A stretch of DNA of 64,000 bases from Polaromonas naphthalenivorans CJ2. Lineage in GTDB: Bacteria; Pseudomonadota; Gammaproteobacteria; Burkholderiales; Burkholderiaceae_C. Shown one piece after another: positions 18,910 to 31,718 of this stretch (positions are counted from its first letter, which is position 1; every line of letters begins with the position of its first letter). Position numbers and translations under genes: made by a program. A model generated the notes under the pieces. The model was not told where the DNA came from. It worked only from the letters and a program-made list of their open reading frames with translations, and made no database searches. The stretch lies in assembly GCF_000015505.1 (NCBI RefSeq), contig NC_008757.1, positions 1-64,000 of the forward strand, in the 5' to 3' direction.

Positions 18910-19692
18910 TCAGTGAAAACGCACCGAGCAGCCGCCGATGCCGCCGATGGTGACGCGGAAGTGGTCGCCCGCTTTGGCCGGGAACATGGCGGCCAGTGCG
19001 CCGGAGAGGATTACTTCGCCGGCCTTGAGGCCGATGCCCAGGCGGCCCAGGGTGTTGGCCAGCCAGGCCACGGCATTGACCGGCGAGCCCAGCGCGGCGG
19101 CGCCGGCGCCGGTGGCGATGATCTCGCCGTTTTTCTCCAGCACCATGCCGCAGGTCATCAGGTCGAGCTTGCGCGGGTCCATGGCGGTGCTGCCGAGCAC
19201 GAACATGCCGCAGGAGGCGTTGTCGGCGATGGTGTCCTGGATCTTGATTTTCCAGTCGCGGATGCGCGAGTCGACGATCTCGAAGCAGGGCATGACGAAG
19301 TCGGTGGCGGCCAGCACGTCGGCGTTGGTGACGCCGGGACCCATGAGGTCTTTTTTCAGGACGAAGGCGATTTCGCCTTCGGCCTTGGGCTGGATCAGGG
19401 AAGACATGGCGATGCTGCCGCCGTCGCTGACGATCATGCCGTCGAGCATGTAGCCAAAGTCGGGCTGGTAGACGCCCAGCATGTTCATCACGGCCGCGCT
19501 GGTGACGCCGATTTTCTTGCCCACGATGCGCTCGCCGGCCTGCAGGCGGCGCGAGATCATGCGCTGCTGGATGTGGTAGGCGTGCTCGATGGTGATGTCG
19601 GGGTGGCGAGTCGTCAGCGGCTCGACCACGGTTTGGGTGGTCATAGCGTGGTACAGCTCGTCGCCCAGGGTTTCGATCAGTTCAGGGGTCAT
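18910..19692 (-). CDS. bphH: 2-hydroxypenta-2,4-dienoate hydratase BphH
   Basis: A 260-residue hydratase of the MhpD/DmpE (fumarylacetoacetate hydrolase-like) family. It adds water to 2-hydroxypenta-2,4-dienoate to form 4-hydroxy-2-oxovalerate. Family blocks include [17 protein letters not shown], the metal-binding [13 protein letters not shown] and [15 protein letters not shown]. It starts 87 bases after bphK and leads the lower-pathway trio H-J-I. Confidence 0.94.
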   Translation of the reverse strand: MTPELIETLGDELYHAMTTQTVVEPLTTRHPDITIEHAYHIQQRMISRRLQAGERIVGKKIGVTSAAVMNMLGVYQPDFGYMLDGMIVSDGGSIAMSSLIQPKAEGEIAFVLKKDLMGPGVTNADVLAATDFVMPCFEIVDSRIRDWKIKIQDTIADNASCGMFVLGSTAMDPRKLDLMTCGMVLEKNGEIIATGAGAAALGSPVNAVAWLANTLGRLGIGLKAGEVILSGALAAMFPAKAGDHFRVTIGGIGGCSVRFH

Positions 19693-19779
19693 GTCGGTTC
19701 GGGTTTTCCAGAAATAGTTGGCGCATGCTTTGGGCGGCAGTGCGCAGAGCGGGCCGCCTCAGCGGCCCTGGGAGACTGT

Positions 19780-20391
19780 TCAGTCCTTGACCAAGCCTTC
19801 GGCGCGCAGTGCTGCCTGCACCGCTTCGCGGCCCCCGACACGGCCCATGAAGGCCTGCAGCGCGGGCCAGGGCGACAGATCCAGGTTGACATAGGCGCCC
19901 CAACTGAGCACGACAAACAGGTAAATGTCAGCCACGCTCAATGAATCGCCGAGCAGGTACGGTGCATCCTCAAACCGCGTGGCAACCACGCCAAGACGGG
20001 CGGCAATGGCTTGCCGCACCGCGTTCCTCCAGTCCTCGCTGGCGGCAGGGTTGAACAGCGGGCTGAAATTCTTGTGAAGTTCGGTCGAGATGAAGTTCAG
20101 CCACTGCTGCAAGTGGTAGCGCTCAAAGCTGCCATTGGCCGGCGCCAGCAGCTTGCCGGGCACCTGATCGGCCACGTATTGCAAGATGGCCGGGCCTTCG
20201 GTCAGCGTGCGGCCGTCGTCAAGCTGCAGGCAGGGCACGTAGCCCGCAGGGTTGATTTCGAGGTAGTTCTGTCCGGAGGCGGTCTTCTTGCTCGCCAGAT
20301 CGACTTGTACCAGCTCGAAGTTCAGGCCCGCCTCGCGCAAGGCGATGTGCGGGGACAGGGAACAGGCACCGGGGCTGTAGTAAAGCTTCAT
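19780..20391 (-). CDS. bphK: Glutathione S-transferase BphK
   Basis: A 203-residue beta-class glutathione transferase. The thioredoxin-like N-terminal domain begins MKLYYSPGACSLSPHIALRE, with the active cysteine C10, and the helical C-terminal domain carries LGDSLSVADIYLF. BphK of LB400 dehalogenates chlorinated HOPDA intermediates, which helps when chlorobiphenyls are degraded. Its presence between bphC and bphH is diagnostic of the LB400/KF707 gene order. It is not strictly required for growth on biphenyl in strains studied. Confidence 0.94.
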   Translation of the reverse strand: MKLYYSPGACSLSPHIALREAGLNFELVQVDLASKKTASGQNYLEINPAGYVPCLQLDDGRTLTEGPAILQYVADQVPGKLLAPANGSFERYHLQQWLNFISTELHKNFSPLFNPAASEDWRNAVRQAIAARLGVVATRFEDAPYLLGDSLSVADIYLFVVLSWGAYVNLDLSPWPALQAFMGRVGGREAVQAALRAEGLVKD

Positions 20392-20422
20392 TCAAAAACT
20401 CCTGTATGGGTCAGCTTGTTGT

Positions 20423-21301
20423 TCATGCTTTGTTGCGCACCGACTTGTGGCCCCACATGCTCGGGCTGTCGTGCCGTGCCACCACCCAGGAGCGGTCAAT
20501 GGTGCGGGCGGCCCAGCCGTACTCGACCTCGACTCCGGACGGGGTCGCTGCATAGAACGACACCATATGGTCGTTGGTGTGGCAGCCCAGCGTGGAGGTG
20601 ATCAAGCCGTCAGCGTCAAGCCGGTCAAACGCAAAACCGACGTCATTGAGCGACGAGACTTCGAGCATGAAGTGGTGAATGCGCTTGGGCAGCGGAAAAG
20701 CTGCGATCGCGAGGGTGTGGTGGCGTTCGTTACAGTGCAGAAAATACGCCGGCACCGTGACGTCTGGACCCATTTTCATGTCGATGACGTCCGACAACTG
20801 GAAGCCGAGCACCTGGGTGTAGAACGCCAGCGCCTTCTCCGAATCCGGTACGCAACGCACGAAGTGCCCCAGCCCCTGTTCGCCGGTCAGGAAACCCGAC
20901 ACCGCCGCGCCGGGCATGAACGGTTTTTCGAAGACCTCGCTGGCGCCATAATAAATTTCCAGTGGCAGACCAAACGGATCGGCAAACGAAATCAAGCCCA
21001 TCACGCCGCGCCGCTTGGCCAGTTCGACATCACCCGTGACCACTTCGATTCCGGCCTGCCGCAGTTTTTCTGTCATCTGCGTCAGACCCGCCGCATCGGC
21101 CACCTCGTAGCCAGCGTAGGCCAAATCGTCTGCCTCGCCCTGCTGGACGGCAATCCGCCAGGCGCGCGAATCGATGCGGAACAAGGCACCGTCATCGGTG
21201 ACACCCGCGTCCATCAAGCCCAATTTTTGCGTCAGAAATGAACGCCAGGCGGACACGTCCTTGACCGCAAACCCCATATAACCCAAACTTTTAACACTCA
21301 T
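20423..21301 (-). CDS. bphC: 2,3-dihydroxybiphenyl 1,2-dioxygenase BphC
   Basis: A 292-residue two-domain extradiol dioxygenase that opens the ring of 2,3-dihydroxybiphenyl to HOPDA. The iron ligands fall at the classical positions: His146 in GLGHFVRCVPD, His210 in RIHHFMLE and Glu260 in SGVEVEYGW. The N-terminal vicinal-oxygen-chelate domain is complete. It starts 10 bases downstream of bphB, which suggests tight co-expression. Confidence 0.95.
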   Translation of the reverse strand: MSVKSLGYMGFAVKDVSAWRSFLTQKLGLMDAGVTDDGALFRIDSRAWRIAVQQGEADDLAYAGYEVADAAGLTQMTEKLRQAGIEVVTGDVELAKRRGVMGLISFADPFGLPLEIYYGASEVFEKPFMPGAAVSGFLTGEQGLGHFVRCVPDSEKALAFYTQVLGFQLSDVIDMKMGPDVTVPAYFLHCNERHHTLAIAAFPLPKRIHHFMLEVSSLNDVGFAFDRLDADGLITSTLGCHTNDHMVSFYAATPSGVEVEYGWAARTIDRSWVVARHDSPSMWGHKSVRNKA

Positions 21302-21311
21302 TTTTGTCTCC

Positions 21312-22175
<864 letters not shown>

Positions 22176-22184
22176 TCACGCGCA

Positions 22185-23743
<1,559 letters not shown>

Positions 23744-23848
23744 TTATCTTCTCTTCAATCTGACTCAAATGATCCGGCTTGTGCCGGACGCACTGCGCGG
23801 CATCCTTGCCGGGGCACTTGACCTTGAATTTTTCTATAGGGAACCGCA

Positions 23849-24256
23849 CTAACGCTCCAAACGGGCGGCGCGCCAGACGCGAAGCCCCCATACGATCCAG
23901 GCCGCATGCACCACCAGCAACGCCAGCCAAAAACCCAGCGCCATGCGGCCCCATGCCATGCTGTAAAAATCCCAGAGCGCCGTGACCACTTCCGTGGCGA
24001 TGACGAGCGGGACAAGCGCCAGGTAGCGCTGCGGATCACGCGCCCCCCACAGGGCGACGACGCCAATCGCCCCCAACTGCAGGCCGACAACGAACCAGGC
24101 ATCCTGCAGCAACTTGAACATCGGCAGGCCAACATCCATCTCCACCCCCGGATACATCATGTCGAACAGCCCCAGTGCCCTGAAAGGAAGCGTGCCAACG
24201 AGGTTGAGCAGGTAAAAAACGCCCACGGCGAGCAGAAATGTTCGAGCTTGTCTCAT
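23849..24256 (-). CDS. BphX-like membrane protein (the operon's orf between bphE and bphF)
   Basis: A 135-residue integral membrane protein with four hydrophobic segments (about residues 5-22, 45-70, 78-98 and 104-125). Its position between bphE and bphF matches the small orf of the LB400 and KF707 operons, and its sequence character fits the BphX-like family. Its function in biphenyl metabolism is not established. The gap to bphF (111 bases) is larger than most in the operon. Confidence 0.8.
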   Translation of the reverse strand: MRQARTFLLAVGVFYLLNLVGTLPFRALGLFDMMYPGVEMDVGLPMFKLLQDAWFVVGLQLGAIGVVALWGARDPQRYLALVPLVIATEVVTALWDFYSMAWGRMALGFWLALLVVHAAWIVWGLRVWRAARLER

Positions 24257-24294
24257 GGCAGCGTCCTCGGTTCAGGTGGGCTCCGGCTTCTTGC

Positions 24295-24861
24295 TCAGAA
24301 GAACATGCTCAGGTTGTTCGCCAGCAGCGTGCTCTGGTCGAGCAGGATGGTGCGCTTGGCGATCTTGAAGCCCAGGCCGTTGTCGGCACGGCGCAGGACG
24401 TCCCGGCGCTCGCCCGCGAAAATGTCGACCTGGCGCTCCAGACGATTGCGGTACAGGATGAAGGCCGAACTCACTTCGAAGGTGTTGGGCTCAGCCGCCT
24501 CCCGAACCATGACATTGGAGACCAGGTGGCGTGTACGGGAAGGCGGGTTCTCCGCCCAACCCAGCTCCGAGGTCACCTTGCGGATGCGCCCGTACATGGT
24601 TTCATGGGTTTCGTCGAAATGGGCGAAATCTTGGTCGCCGGAATACTCGAGTTCGCTCTCCTGGAGCCTGCGGTTGGTGCGCAACGGCATGAAGTAGCGG
24701 ATGTCTTTTTCCAGCAGAGCGAACCAGGCCTCGTAGGCCCGGTGGTCAAGCAACTGCGCTTCGCGGTAGTAAAACTGCTCGATCTCGTTCTGCAACTCAA
24801 GGCCAACGGCTTTGCTTGGCCATTCGAATGCTTTGAACAAATTGGTGGATGGGGTTGTCAT
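24295..24861 (-). CDS. bphE: Biphenyl dioxygenase small (beta) subunit BphE (BphA2)
   Basis: A 188-residue ring-hydroxylating dioxygenase beta subunit of the NTF2-like fold. Typical blocks are [36 protein letters not shown] and the C-terminal [24 protein letters not shown]. It forms the alpha3-beta3 hexamer with BphA and is mainly structural. It is separated from bphA by a 120-base gap. Confidence 0.95.
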   Translation of the reverse strand: MTTPSTNLFKAFEWPSKAVGLELQNEIEQFYYREAQLLDHRAYEAWFALLEKDIRYFMPLRTNRRLQESELEYSGDQDFAHFDETHETMYGRIRKVTSELGWAENPPSRTRHLVSNVMVREAAEPNTFEVSSAFILYRNRLERQVDIFAGERRDVLRRADNGLGFKIAKRTILLDQSTLLANNLSMFF

Positions 24862-24981
24862 GACTGTTTATCTCCAGGTGAATATCAGGGGCCGGAACAC
24901 CGGCGCGTTGTCTGCACGCGCACGTCCGGCCCCCGTGATGAAGTTTTCATCCGATTGAAAGATTCAACGATTGCGTCCCTA

Positions 24982-26443
<1,462 letters not shown>

Positions 26444-27178
26444 TCACCGCAACAACCCGAATTGCTGAACCACCGATATCGATGACTCAATGTGCGCCCG
26501 CAACAACGCGGTGCAGCGCTCGGCATCACGCGCGAGTGCGCTGTCACGAAGTGCCTGGTGCTCCTCATGGACATTCCTGGCAGGTGGGTTATGCACAGAT
26601 GTCAATCGGCGGTAGCGTTCCATTTGCAAATACAGGATGGACAGGAACCGCCGGGTCCAGCAGGACGGACAGGCTGAGATCAGGGCTTCGTGAAAGTCGC
26701 GGTTGTCTCGCTCCCACTCATTGAACAGGTGAACCGGGTCGCGCATCGTGCGCTCTTCAATCAACGACAGTCGGTGAAACGAACTGACGACCCGCGTCTC
26801 CCATTCGGCGTCGCCATTCAGAATGCTTTGGCGCAGCGCTTCGCACTCGAGCGCGATCCGCGTGGTGGCCAGATCCCGCATGTCACCCAAGGACATCGGG
26901 GTTACGTGGAACCCGCGCTGGGCCTGCGTCTGCACCAGGCCTTCGGCCACCAGCAGGGAAAGTGCCTCCCGCACGGTCCCGCCGCTGACCCCATAACGCG
27001 ACTTGAGATCTTCGATGCCGAGTCTGGCACCCGCAGCGAGCTGCCCCTCCACGATGTCCGCCCGCAACCGCTGACACGCCGACTCAATCAGACTTCGCGC
27101 ATTCGCGCGGGGCACCGGCGCATCCGCAAATGACTTGTCGCCTCCCATGGTGAGGCGGTTTGAAGTTCTCGTACTCAT
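26444..27178 (-). CDS. bphR1: GntR-family regulator BphR1 (Orf0)
   Basis: A 244-residue FadR-type GntR regulator. The winged helix (ADIVEGQLAAGARLGIEDLKSRYGVSGGTVREALSLLVAEGLV) is N-terminal, and a helical FCD ligand-binding domain follows. In KF707 the homologous Orf0/BphR1 lies directly upstream of bphA in the same direction and activates the operon in response to pathway intermediates; the same layout holds here. I use the ATG at 27178 (MSTRTSNRL); an ATG at 27148 and the longer frame to 27223 are alternatives, none with a strong RBS. Confidence 0.88.
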   Translation of the reverse strand: MSTRTSNRLTMGGDKSFADAPVPRANARSLIESACQRLRADIVEGQLAAGARLGIEDLKSRYGVSGGTVREALSLLVAEGLVQTQAQRGFHVTPMSLGDMRDLATTRIALECEALRQSILNGDAEWETRVVSSFHRLSLIEERTMRDPVHLFNEWERDNRDFHEALISACPSCWTRRFLSILYLQMERYRRLTSVHNPPARNVHEEHQALRDSALARDAERCTALLRAHIESSISVVQQFGLLR

Positions 27179-27259
27179 TGTAGTTTTCACTTGGTCATTA
27201 CAGAAGATTCCGCCACACTTCAATACGGACCGATTCAGGGCTCAGTAGCGTGCGGATTG

Positions 27260-27991
27260 TTAGATGTCGATATTGTAATCTACTATCGACATTTTTGCTA
27301 TAGGCGCTGACCCGATGTGCGTGCGATAAGCGCCAACACCATCAACGATTGATGCCAGGCCTTGCAAAATCCTTTTCTGATCGTCCTGCAAGGTATGGTC
27401 AACGTTGAGGCCAAGATGCTGCTGCACGACTTTCCAGAGTGGGCCAATTGTCTGCTTCGCCGGCATTTCCAGCCGATTTATTTCGATATAGGTCTTGCAC
27501 AGCGCTTCGATGATGGCGCTGGATGCCGTGATCGCCGCATGAGGGTCGCGGTCAATCTGTGAAATTGCGCGACCAAACTCTGCTTCAATGGACGCAAAGT
27601 CCCGGGCCTTGAAATAGTCAGCGAGTGTCTTGGCGGCCGGACTCGATCCCGCCAACGTAATGAAGCCATTGGTCTGATACGACAACTGGTTCGTGGCCAA
27701 ACTCGCTCTGATGCGTTCTTGATCCGCGCCGACGTGGGGCCATAGGTCGGATACCTCTTGATCCATGAATCGCTGAATGAGCTGACCGAGAACCTGCAGC
27801 GCATCGATGCTTGAATCGTCGTTGCAGCGCTTGAGCCAGATACTGCACTTGGCTTCGAGGTTCCCTTCCGGTGGATCTCCTGGCGCACCGCTCTCCCTCA
27901 GAAGGGAATTCAGTTTGGAGTGACTGTAGTAGGCCGCAGCAATGACCGGGGCAACTGCGCCGATGACCGAATTTGGAATCTTGTTGTTCAA
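27260..27991 (-). CDS. Abortive-infection-like protein with disrupted C-terminus
   Basis: A 243-residue protein whose C-terminal part resembles the Abi_C (abortive infection C-terminal) domain: DPHAAITASSAIIEALCKTYIE, then LWKVVQQHLGLNV and GLASIVDGVGAYRTHIGSA. Family members continue with an SAHG-type active-site motif, but here the sequence turns to PIAKMSIVDYNIDI and stops. I infer that the end was lost when the biphenyl segment joined at about 27305. It may have been a phage-defence gene of the ICE and may now be inactive. Confidence 0.6.
   Translation of the reverse strand: MNNKIPNSVIGAVAPVIAAAYYSHSKLNSLLRESGAPGDPPEGNLEAKCSIWLKRCNDDSSIDALQVLGQLIQRFMDQEVSDLWPHVGADQERIRASLATNQLSYQTNGFITLAGSSPAAKTLADYFKARDFASIEAEFGRAISQIDRDPHAAITASSAIIEALCKTYIEINRLEMPAKQTIGPLWKVVQQHLGLNVDHTLQDDQKRILQGLASIVDGVGAYRTHIGSAPIAKMSIVDYNIDI
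27264..27292 (+). terminator. AT-rich stem-loop at the bph/ICE junction
   Basis: ATGTCGATA (27264-27272) and TATCGACAT (27284-27292) form a perfect 9-bp stem with an 11-base loop, followed by TTTT on the plus strand. It overlaps the last codons of the minus-strand Abi-like gene. Terminator or regulator-binding site are both possible. Confidence 0.45.
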
Positions 27992-28049
27992 GGTGTGCTC
28001 CCTCTGGATTGAGACGAAATACCTCCAGTTTCGCGCAATCCGGGCATCT

Positions 28050-28160
28050 CGGCGTTCCGCCGCCGGGCTCGCGGGCGTTGCCCCATGCCTCGTGTCGAGT
28101 CATGGCCATCCGGCTTTGATCCCTGATGCCTCCGGCCGTCTCTGCGTTCCCTGCCTGCGC
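28050..28160. repeat. Leader repeat R2, copy 1
   Basis: A segment of about 110 bases beginning GGCGTTCCGCCGCCGGGCTC recurs with high similarity at 30280-30391 (beginning GGCGTTCCGCCGTCGGGCTC). It has no coding character. Copy 1 runs directly into the longer repeat R1, whereas copy 2 stands without R1 upstream of radC. Confidence 0.8.
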
Positions 28161-28627
28161 GCTGCGCTTTCCCTCCAGGGGATCGGCTTGACAGCCCATC
28201 CCCGCCGCACTCTGTTTGGCGCCCCTCGAAGACTGCCGAACAGGCTACGCCTGATCGGCCAACAGACATCCAGCTAGGCGTGCCCTTTGCACGCAGGGGC
28301 GCTTGCCGCGCGGCGTTGGTTTCAGCGCATCCCTGGCCCATCGGCCGCTGTTCGTCTTTCCCCAAGTTCATCGCTTTCTCCCGCGACCGTAGCCAGCGGT
28401 GCCTGGCTGTCAAGGCGCGCAGGGCCGAGTCCTCGCCGCTGGCTGTGGGCCGCACCAACCCTGCGCTTGCTTCCTTGACAGCCAGTCCCTCGCTGGCCCG
28501 GTCTTTCGCGGGCGATGAACTCAGGAAAGACGGCGGCAAACAGGGACCGGCCCAGGTCTCTGCGCCGAACCCACCAAAGCCACAACGGGCTCCGAATCTT
28601 GGAATCCGGTCAGCTTTGAAACCACAG
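28155..28627 (+). repeat. Long leader repeat R1, copy 1 (upstream of DUF932)
   Basis: A 473-base non-coding sequence ending 22 bases before the DUF932 start codon is repeated almost unchanged at 31144-31618 before the parB-like gene. Internal complementary arms are present, for example CTGGCTGTCAAGG (28403-28415) with CCTTGACAGCCAG (28473-28485), and GTCTTTC (28501) with GAAAGAC (28525). It fills most of the 658-base gap and contains no credible gene. Confidence 0.85.
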
Positions 28628-28649
28628 CTTCAATTTTTGGAGAAAGACC

Positions 28650-29477
28650 ATGCAACTCAGTTCCCGTTTCGCTTCCCGCTCCCCGGTACTACGCGCCGAT
28701 CACCCGCTATCGGATGACCAAATCCGCACCGTGGCTCCGTCCATCTTTGCAGAAGACAAGCACGCAAGCCGCTCCGACCGTTATCGTTACATCGCAACCG
28801 GCGCGGTGTTGTCCGAACTGCGCAAGGAAGGATTCCAACCCTTCATGGTGTGCCAGACCCGTGTACGTGATGAAGGCAAGCGCGAGCACACAAAACATAT
28901 GGTCAGGCTCAGGCATGCCGACCAGATCAATGGCGCGGAGGCCAACGAAATCATTCTGCTGAACTCACACGATGGCACCAGCAGTTATCAAATGATGGCG
29001 GGCTTGCTGAGATTTGTCTGTAAGAACGGCCTGGTCTGCGGTGACGTGGTGGCCGATGTCCGCATCCCCCACAAGGGTGACGTGATCGGCCATGTGATCG
29101 AGGGTGCATATGACGTACTGGACGGCTTCGACCTTGTGCGCGAACGCCGCGACGAGATGCGCGCCATTACGCTGGACCGGGGCGAAGCCGAGGTATTCGC
29201 CCATGCGGCGCTGTCCCTCAAGTACGACGACCCGACGGCACCCGCGCCCATCACCGAATCGCAGCTATTGATGCCGCGCCGCCGCGATGACGACCGGCCC
29301 GACTTGTGGAGCGCCTATAACCGCGTGCAGGAGAATTTGACGCAAGGCGGATTACATGGACGCACCGCCACCGGGCGCAAGCACAGCACCCGGCCCATTC
29401 AAGGCATTGACCAGAACGTCAAGATCAACCGGGCATTGTGGATGCTGGCCGAAGGCATGAAGCGGCTCAAGGCTTGA
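28650..29477 (+). CDS. DUF932 domain protein
   Basis: A 275-residue member of the DUF932 family, common on plasmids, ICEs and phages. Family blocks are VRLRHADQ...EIILLNSHDGTSSYQMMAGLLRFVCKNGLVCGD and the C-terminal RALWMLAEGMK. Biochemical function is not established; it is usually encoded among early-expressed maintenance or antirestriction genes. The ATG at 28650 follows GGAGAAAGACC. It is the first gene of the plus-strand ICE core and has its own long leader. Confidence 0.88.
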   Translation: MQLSSRFASRSPVLRADHPLSDDQIRTVAPSIFAEDKHASRSDRYRYIATGAVLSELRKEGFQPFMVCQTRVRDEGKREHTKHMVRLRHADQINGAEANEIILLNSHDGTSSYQMMAGLLRFVCKNGLVCGDVVADVRIPHKGDVIGHVIEGAYDVLDGFDLVRERRDEMRAITLDRGEAEVFAHAALSLKYDDPTAPAPITESQLLMPRRRDDDRPDLWSAYNRVQENLTQGGLHGRTATGRKHSTRPIQGIDQNVKINRALWMLAEGMKRLKA

Positions 29478-30154
29478 CCGGCTGAATCAGCGAGGGGGCG
29501 CAATGCCCCCTCGATACCGTAGGCACACGGCACAGCAAAACGGCGGCCAGGCCAGGCCGCCGCGCGCCCATCCGTTCCGTCTGGGCGCGCGGCGGCGGCG
29601 GTCGCTATGCGACCGCTCGATGGCTGTAGGTGTTCGCCATCATCGGCAAAGGCATTCATGGCAGTGCTCTCGTGTCATCGCGTCCAACGATGCGAGATCA
29701 TCCTTCTCTGAGCCTCTTGTTGGCCACCTTCACTTGTCGACAAATTCCGGCCATTCCCGAGCCTCCAAATGTCAGTTTTATGGCGTTCAACAATTTCAAG
29801 AACACCCAATTCAAGTCGTTAAGATCGAGCAATTGACCGACTACTTCCCTTTGATTGCCTATGTCCTCACCCCCGGTGCTCAAAGGTTCCATTGTTCGGG
29901 ATACGTTGAATCAATCGTCTTCGAGCAACAATTCGTCCCACTACCGTTTTTGTTCCGGGCAATGCCAAGCTGACCGTCCGACGGGAGGTGGTGTCGAAAT
30001 CTCTGCCGGTAATTGGCGTTGTGGGGTATGTTGGGCAAGGTTTTATTCACGATTGCGCAAAAGTATTTGAGATCATCTCAGACCACCTACAATCCAATTT
30101 GGTGTTTTGCACCTCCCGTGTCACCTCCCTGCACGGGACGCGTTTACGCGTTTC

Positions 30155-30180
30155 AAACCCGGCCTGCGTCGGGTTTTTTT
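30155..30180 (+). terminator. Intrinsic terminator in the DUF932-radC interval
   Basis: AAACCCG and CGGGTTT form a stem with an eight-base loop, ending in a run of seven Ts (30174-30180). It suggests that a plus-strand transcript from the DUF932 leader or an unannotated RNA ends here. Confidence 0.8.
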
Positions 30181-30279
30181 TCGCTCTTCAATCGTCAATG
30201 GTGGCTGATGCAATGGCGTATGAGTTGGGAGTGCTATGGAGCTTCAACGGTCTGTTCAGCGACACCAAAACGTGTGTCC

Positions 30280-30391
30280 CGGCGTTCCGCCGTCGGGCTC
30301 GCGGGCGTTGCCCCGCGCCTCGTTCCGAGTCGCGGCCATGCGGCTTTGATCCCTGACACCTTCGTCCGTCTCTGCGTTCCCGGCCTGCGCG
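30280..30391. repeat. Leader repeat R2, copy 2 (upstream of radC)
   Basis: This copy matches 28050-28160 with scattered substitutions and small indels and then diverges, because repeat R1 is not present here. It lies about 200 bases before the radC start. Confidence 0.8.
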
Positions 30392-30552
30392 CTTCGCTTG
30401 CCCAAGGGCAATGGAGTGTGGTGGTGGGGTGGCCTTGCTGTTCCCTTCAACGTACCACGCTGTTCTCGCTGTCAAGGTCTGCGCGCACTGTGTGCGCTTG
30501 CGTCCTGGCGGCCGTCTGTGAACCCTGACAACTGCGCTACAGCGTGCTGGGG

Positions 30553-30586
30553 CCGGTCTCGGGCAATTCCGCCCGCTACAGACCGG
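30553..30586 (+). promoter_or_regulatory. Hairpin over the radC ribosome-binding region
   Basis: CCGGTCT and AGACCGG enclose a second stem (CGGGC / GCCCG). The last bases of the outer arm merge into the GGAG-like sequence ten bases before the radC ATG, so folding would hide the ribosome-binding site. Confidence 0.6.
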
Positions 30587-30594
30587 AGCAGACC

Positions 30595-31101
30595 ATGTCG
30601 CAACTTTCTCTTTCCCTCGATTCTTCCCTTCTCGTTCGCGATGTCGCGGGCGACTACCGTCCGGCCAATGCCGACGAGGTGCTGCAGGCCGCGCAGCGGC
30701 TACTGGGTGCGCAACTGCGCGGGCGTGAGGTTCTGACTTCGCCGCAGGCGGTGCGCGACTTCCTGCGCGTCAAACTGGGTGGTTTGGAGCACGAGGTGTT
30801 CGCTGTACTGATGCTCGATGCGCAGAACCGCCTGATCGAATACGTCGAGCTGTTCCGGGGCACGGTGAGTCAGGCATCGGTGTATCCGCGCGAGGTGGTC
30901 AAGGAATCGCTTGCGCTCAATGCGGCGGCAGTGATTTTTTGCCATAACCATCCATCGGGTGTCGCCGAGCCGTCGCGGGCGGACGAGGTATTGACGCAGA
31001 CGCTGAAAACCGCGTTATCGCTGGTGGACGTGCGGGTGTTGGATCACTTAATCGTGGCGGGCAATGAAATCATGAGTTTTGCGGAACGTGGGCTGCTGTA
31101 G
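30595..31101 (+). CDS. radC: RadC-family (JAMM/MPN) protein
   Basis: A 168-residue RadC-domain protein. The JAMM-type metal motif is intact: IFCHNHPSGVAEPSRADE supplies the His-x-His-Pro and downstream Ser/Asp ligands. Mobile-element RadC proteins are common, but their role is still unsettled despite the DNA-repair name. The start is the ATG at 30595 (MSQLSLSL); upstream residues in the open frame belong to the leader. A strong hairpin at 30553-30586 ends at the ribosome-binding site. An intrinsic terminator follows immediately. Confidence 0.9.
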   Translation: MSQLSLSLDSSLLVRDVAGDYRPANADEVLQAAQRLLGAQLRGREVLTSPQAVRDFLRVKLGGLEHEVFAVLMLDAQNRLIEYVELFRGTVSQASVYPREVVKESLALNAAAVIFCHNHPSGVAEPSRADEVLTQTLKTALSLVDVRVLDHLIVAGNEIMSFAERGLL

Positions 31102-31105
31102 CCCG

Positions 31106-31126
31106 AGGGGGCATCGCCCCCTTTTT
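31106..31126 (+). terminator. Intrinsic terminator after radC
   Basis: AGGGGGC and GCCCCCT with a three-base loop are followed by a run of Ts to 31126, five bases after the radC stop. Confidence 0.9.
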
Positions 31127-31143
31127 GCTTCGCTCGTATACGG

Positions 31144-31618
31144 CTGCGCGCTGCGCTTGCCCTCCAGGGGATCGGCTGGTCAGCCCATCCCCGCCGCACT
31201 CTGTTTGGCGCCCCTGCAATGCCGCCGAACAGGTTATACCTGATCGGCCAACAGCCATCCATCTAGGTGTGCCGCTGGCACACAGGGGCGCTCGCCGCGC
31301 TGCGTTGGTTTCAGCGCATCCCTTGGCCCATCGACCGCTGTTCGTCCTTCCCCAAGTTCATCGCTTTCTCCCGCGACCGTAGCCATCAGTGCCCGGCCGT
31401 CAAGGCGCGCAGGGCCGTGTCCTCGCCTGCGGCTGCGGGCCGCACCAACCCTGCGCTTCTTCCTTGACAGCCTGTCCCTTGCTGGCCCGGTTTTTCGCGG
31501 GCGATGAACTCAGGAAAGACGGCGGCAAACAGGGACCGGCCCAGGGTCTCTGCGCCGAACCCAACCAAAGCCACAACGGGCTCCGAATCTTGGAATCCGG
31601 TCAGCTTTGAAACCACAG
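31144..31618 (+). repeat. Long leader repeat R1, copy 2 (upstream of the parB-like gene)
   Basis: This 475-base copy matches 28155-28627 along its whole length with scattered substitutions. The internal stems are largely kept: GGCCGTCAAGG (31395) with CCTTGACAGCC (31462) contains one change that is a wobble on the minus strand, and GTTTTTC (31490) with GAAAGAC (31514) contains a wobble on the plus strand. It occupies most of the 617-base gap before the parB-like gene. Confidence 0.85.
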
Positions 31619-31718
31619 GAGAGTGCGCATGCAGATACCGACACCGTGAATCGACAGCGAGTTTTGTTCTTCCATTTTTTGTTTTCTTTCGTCCCGACAC
31701 GGGACAGGAGCTATCACC

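Larger units (their letters stand above)
29478..30594. other. Long non-coding interval between DUF932 and radC
   Basis: No credible gene was found in these 1.1 kb. It contains a GC-rich hairpin just after DUF932 (GAGGGGGC / GCCCCCTC, 29492-29512), further GC hairpins near 29540-29590, an intrinsic terminator at 30155-30180 and repeat R2 copy 2 at 30280-30391. A minus-strand frame at 29698-29892 is open but lacks RBS and family resemblance. Confidence 0.5.

Noticed and set aside
29503..29973. 156-codon plus-strand frame after DUF932
   Set aside because: It begins within a GC hairpin region, has no RBS and shows non-coding composition.
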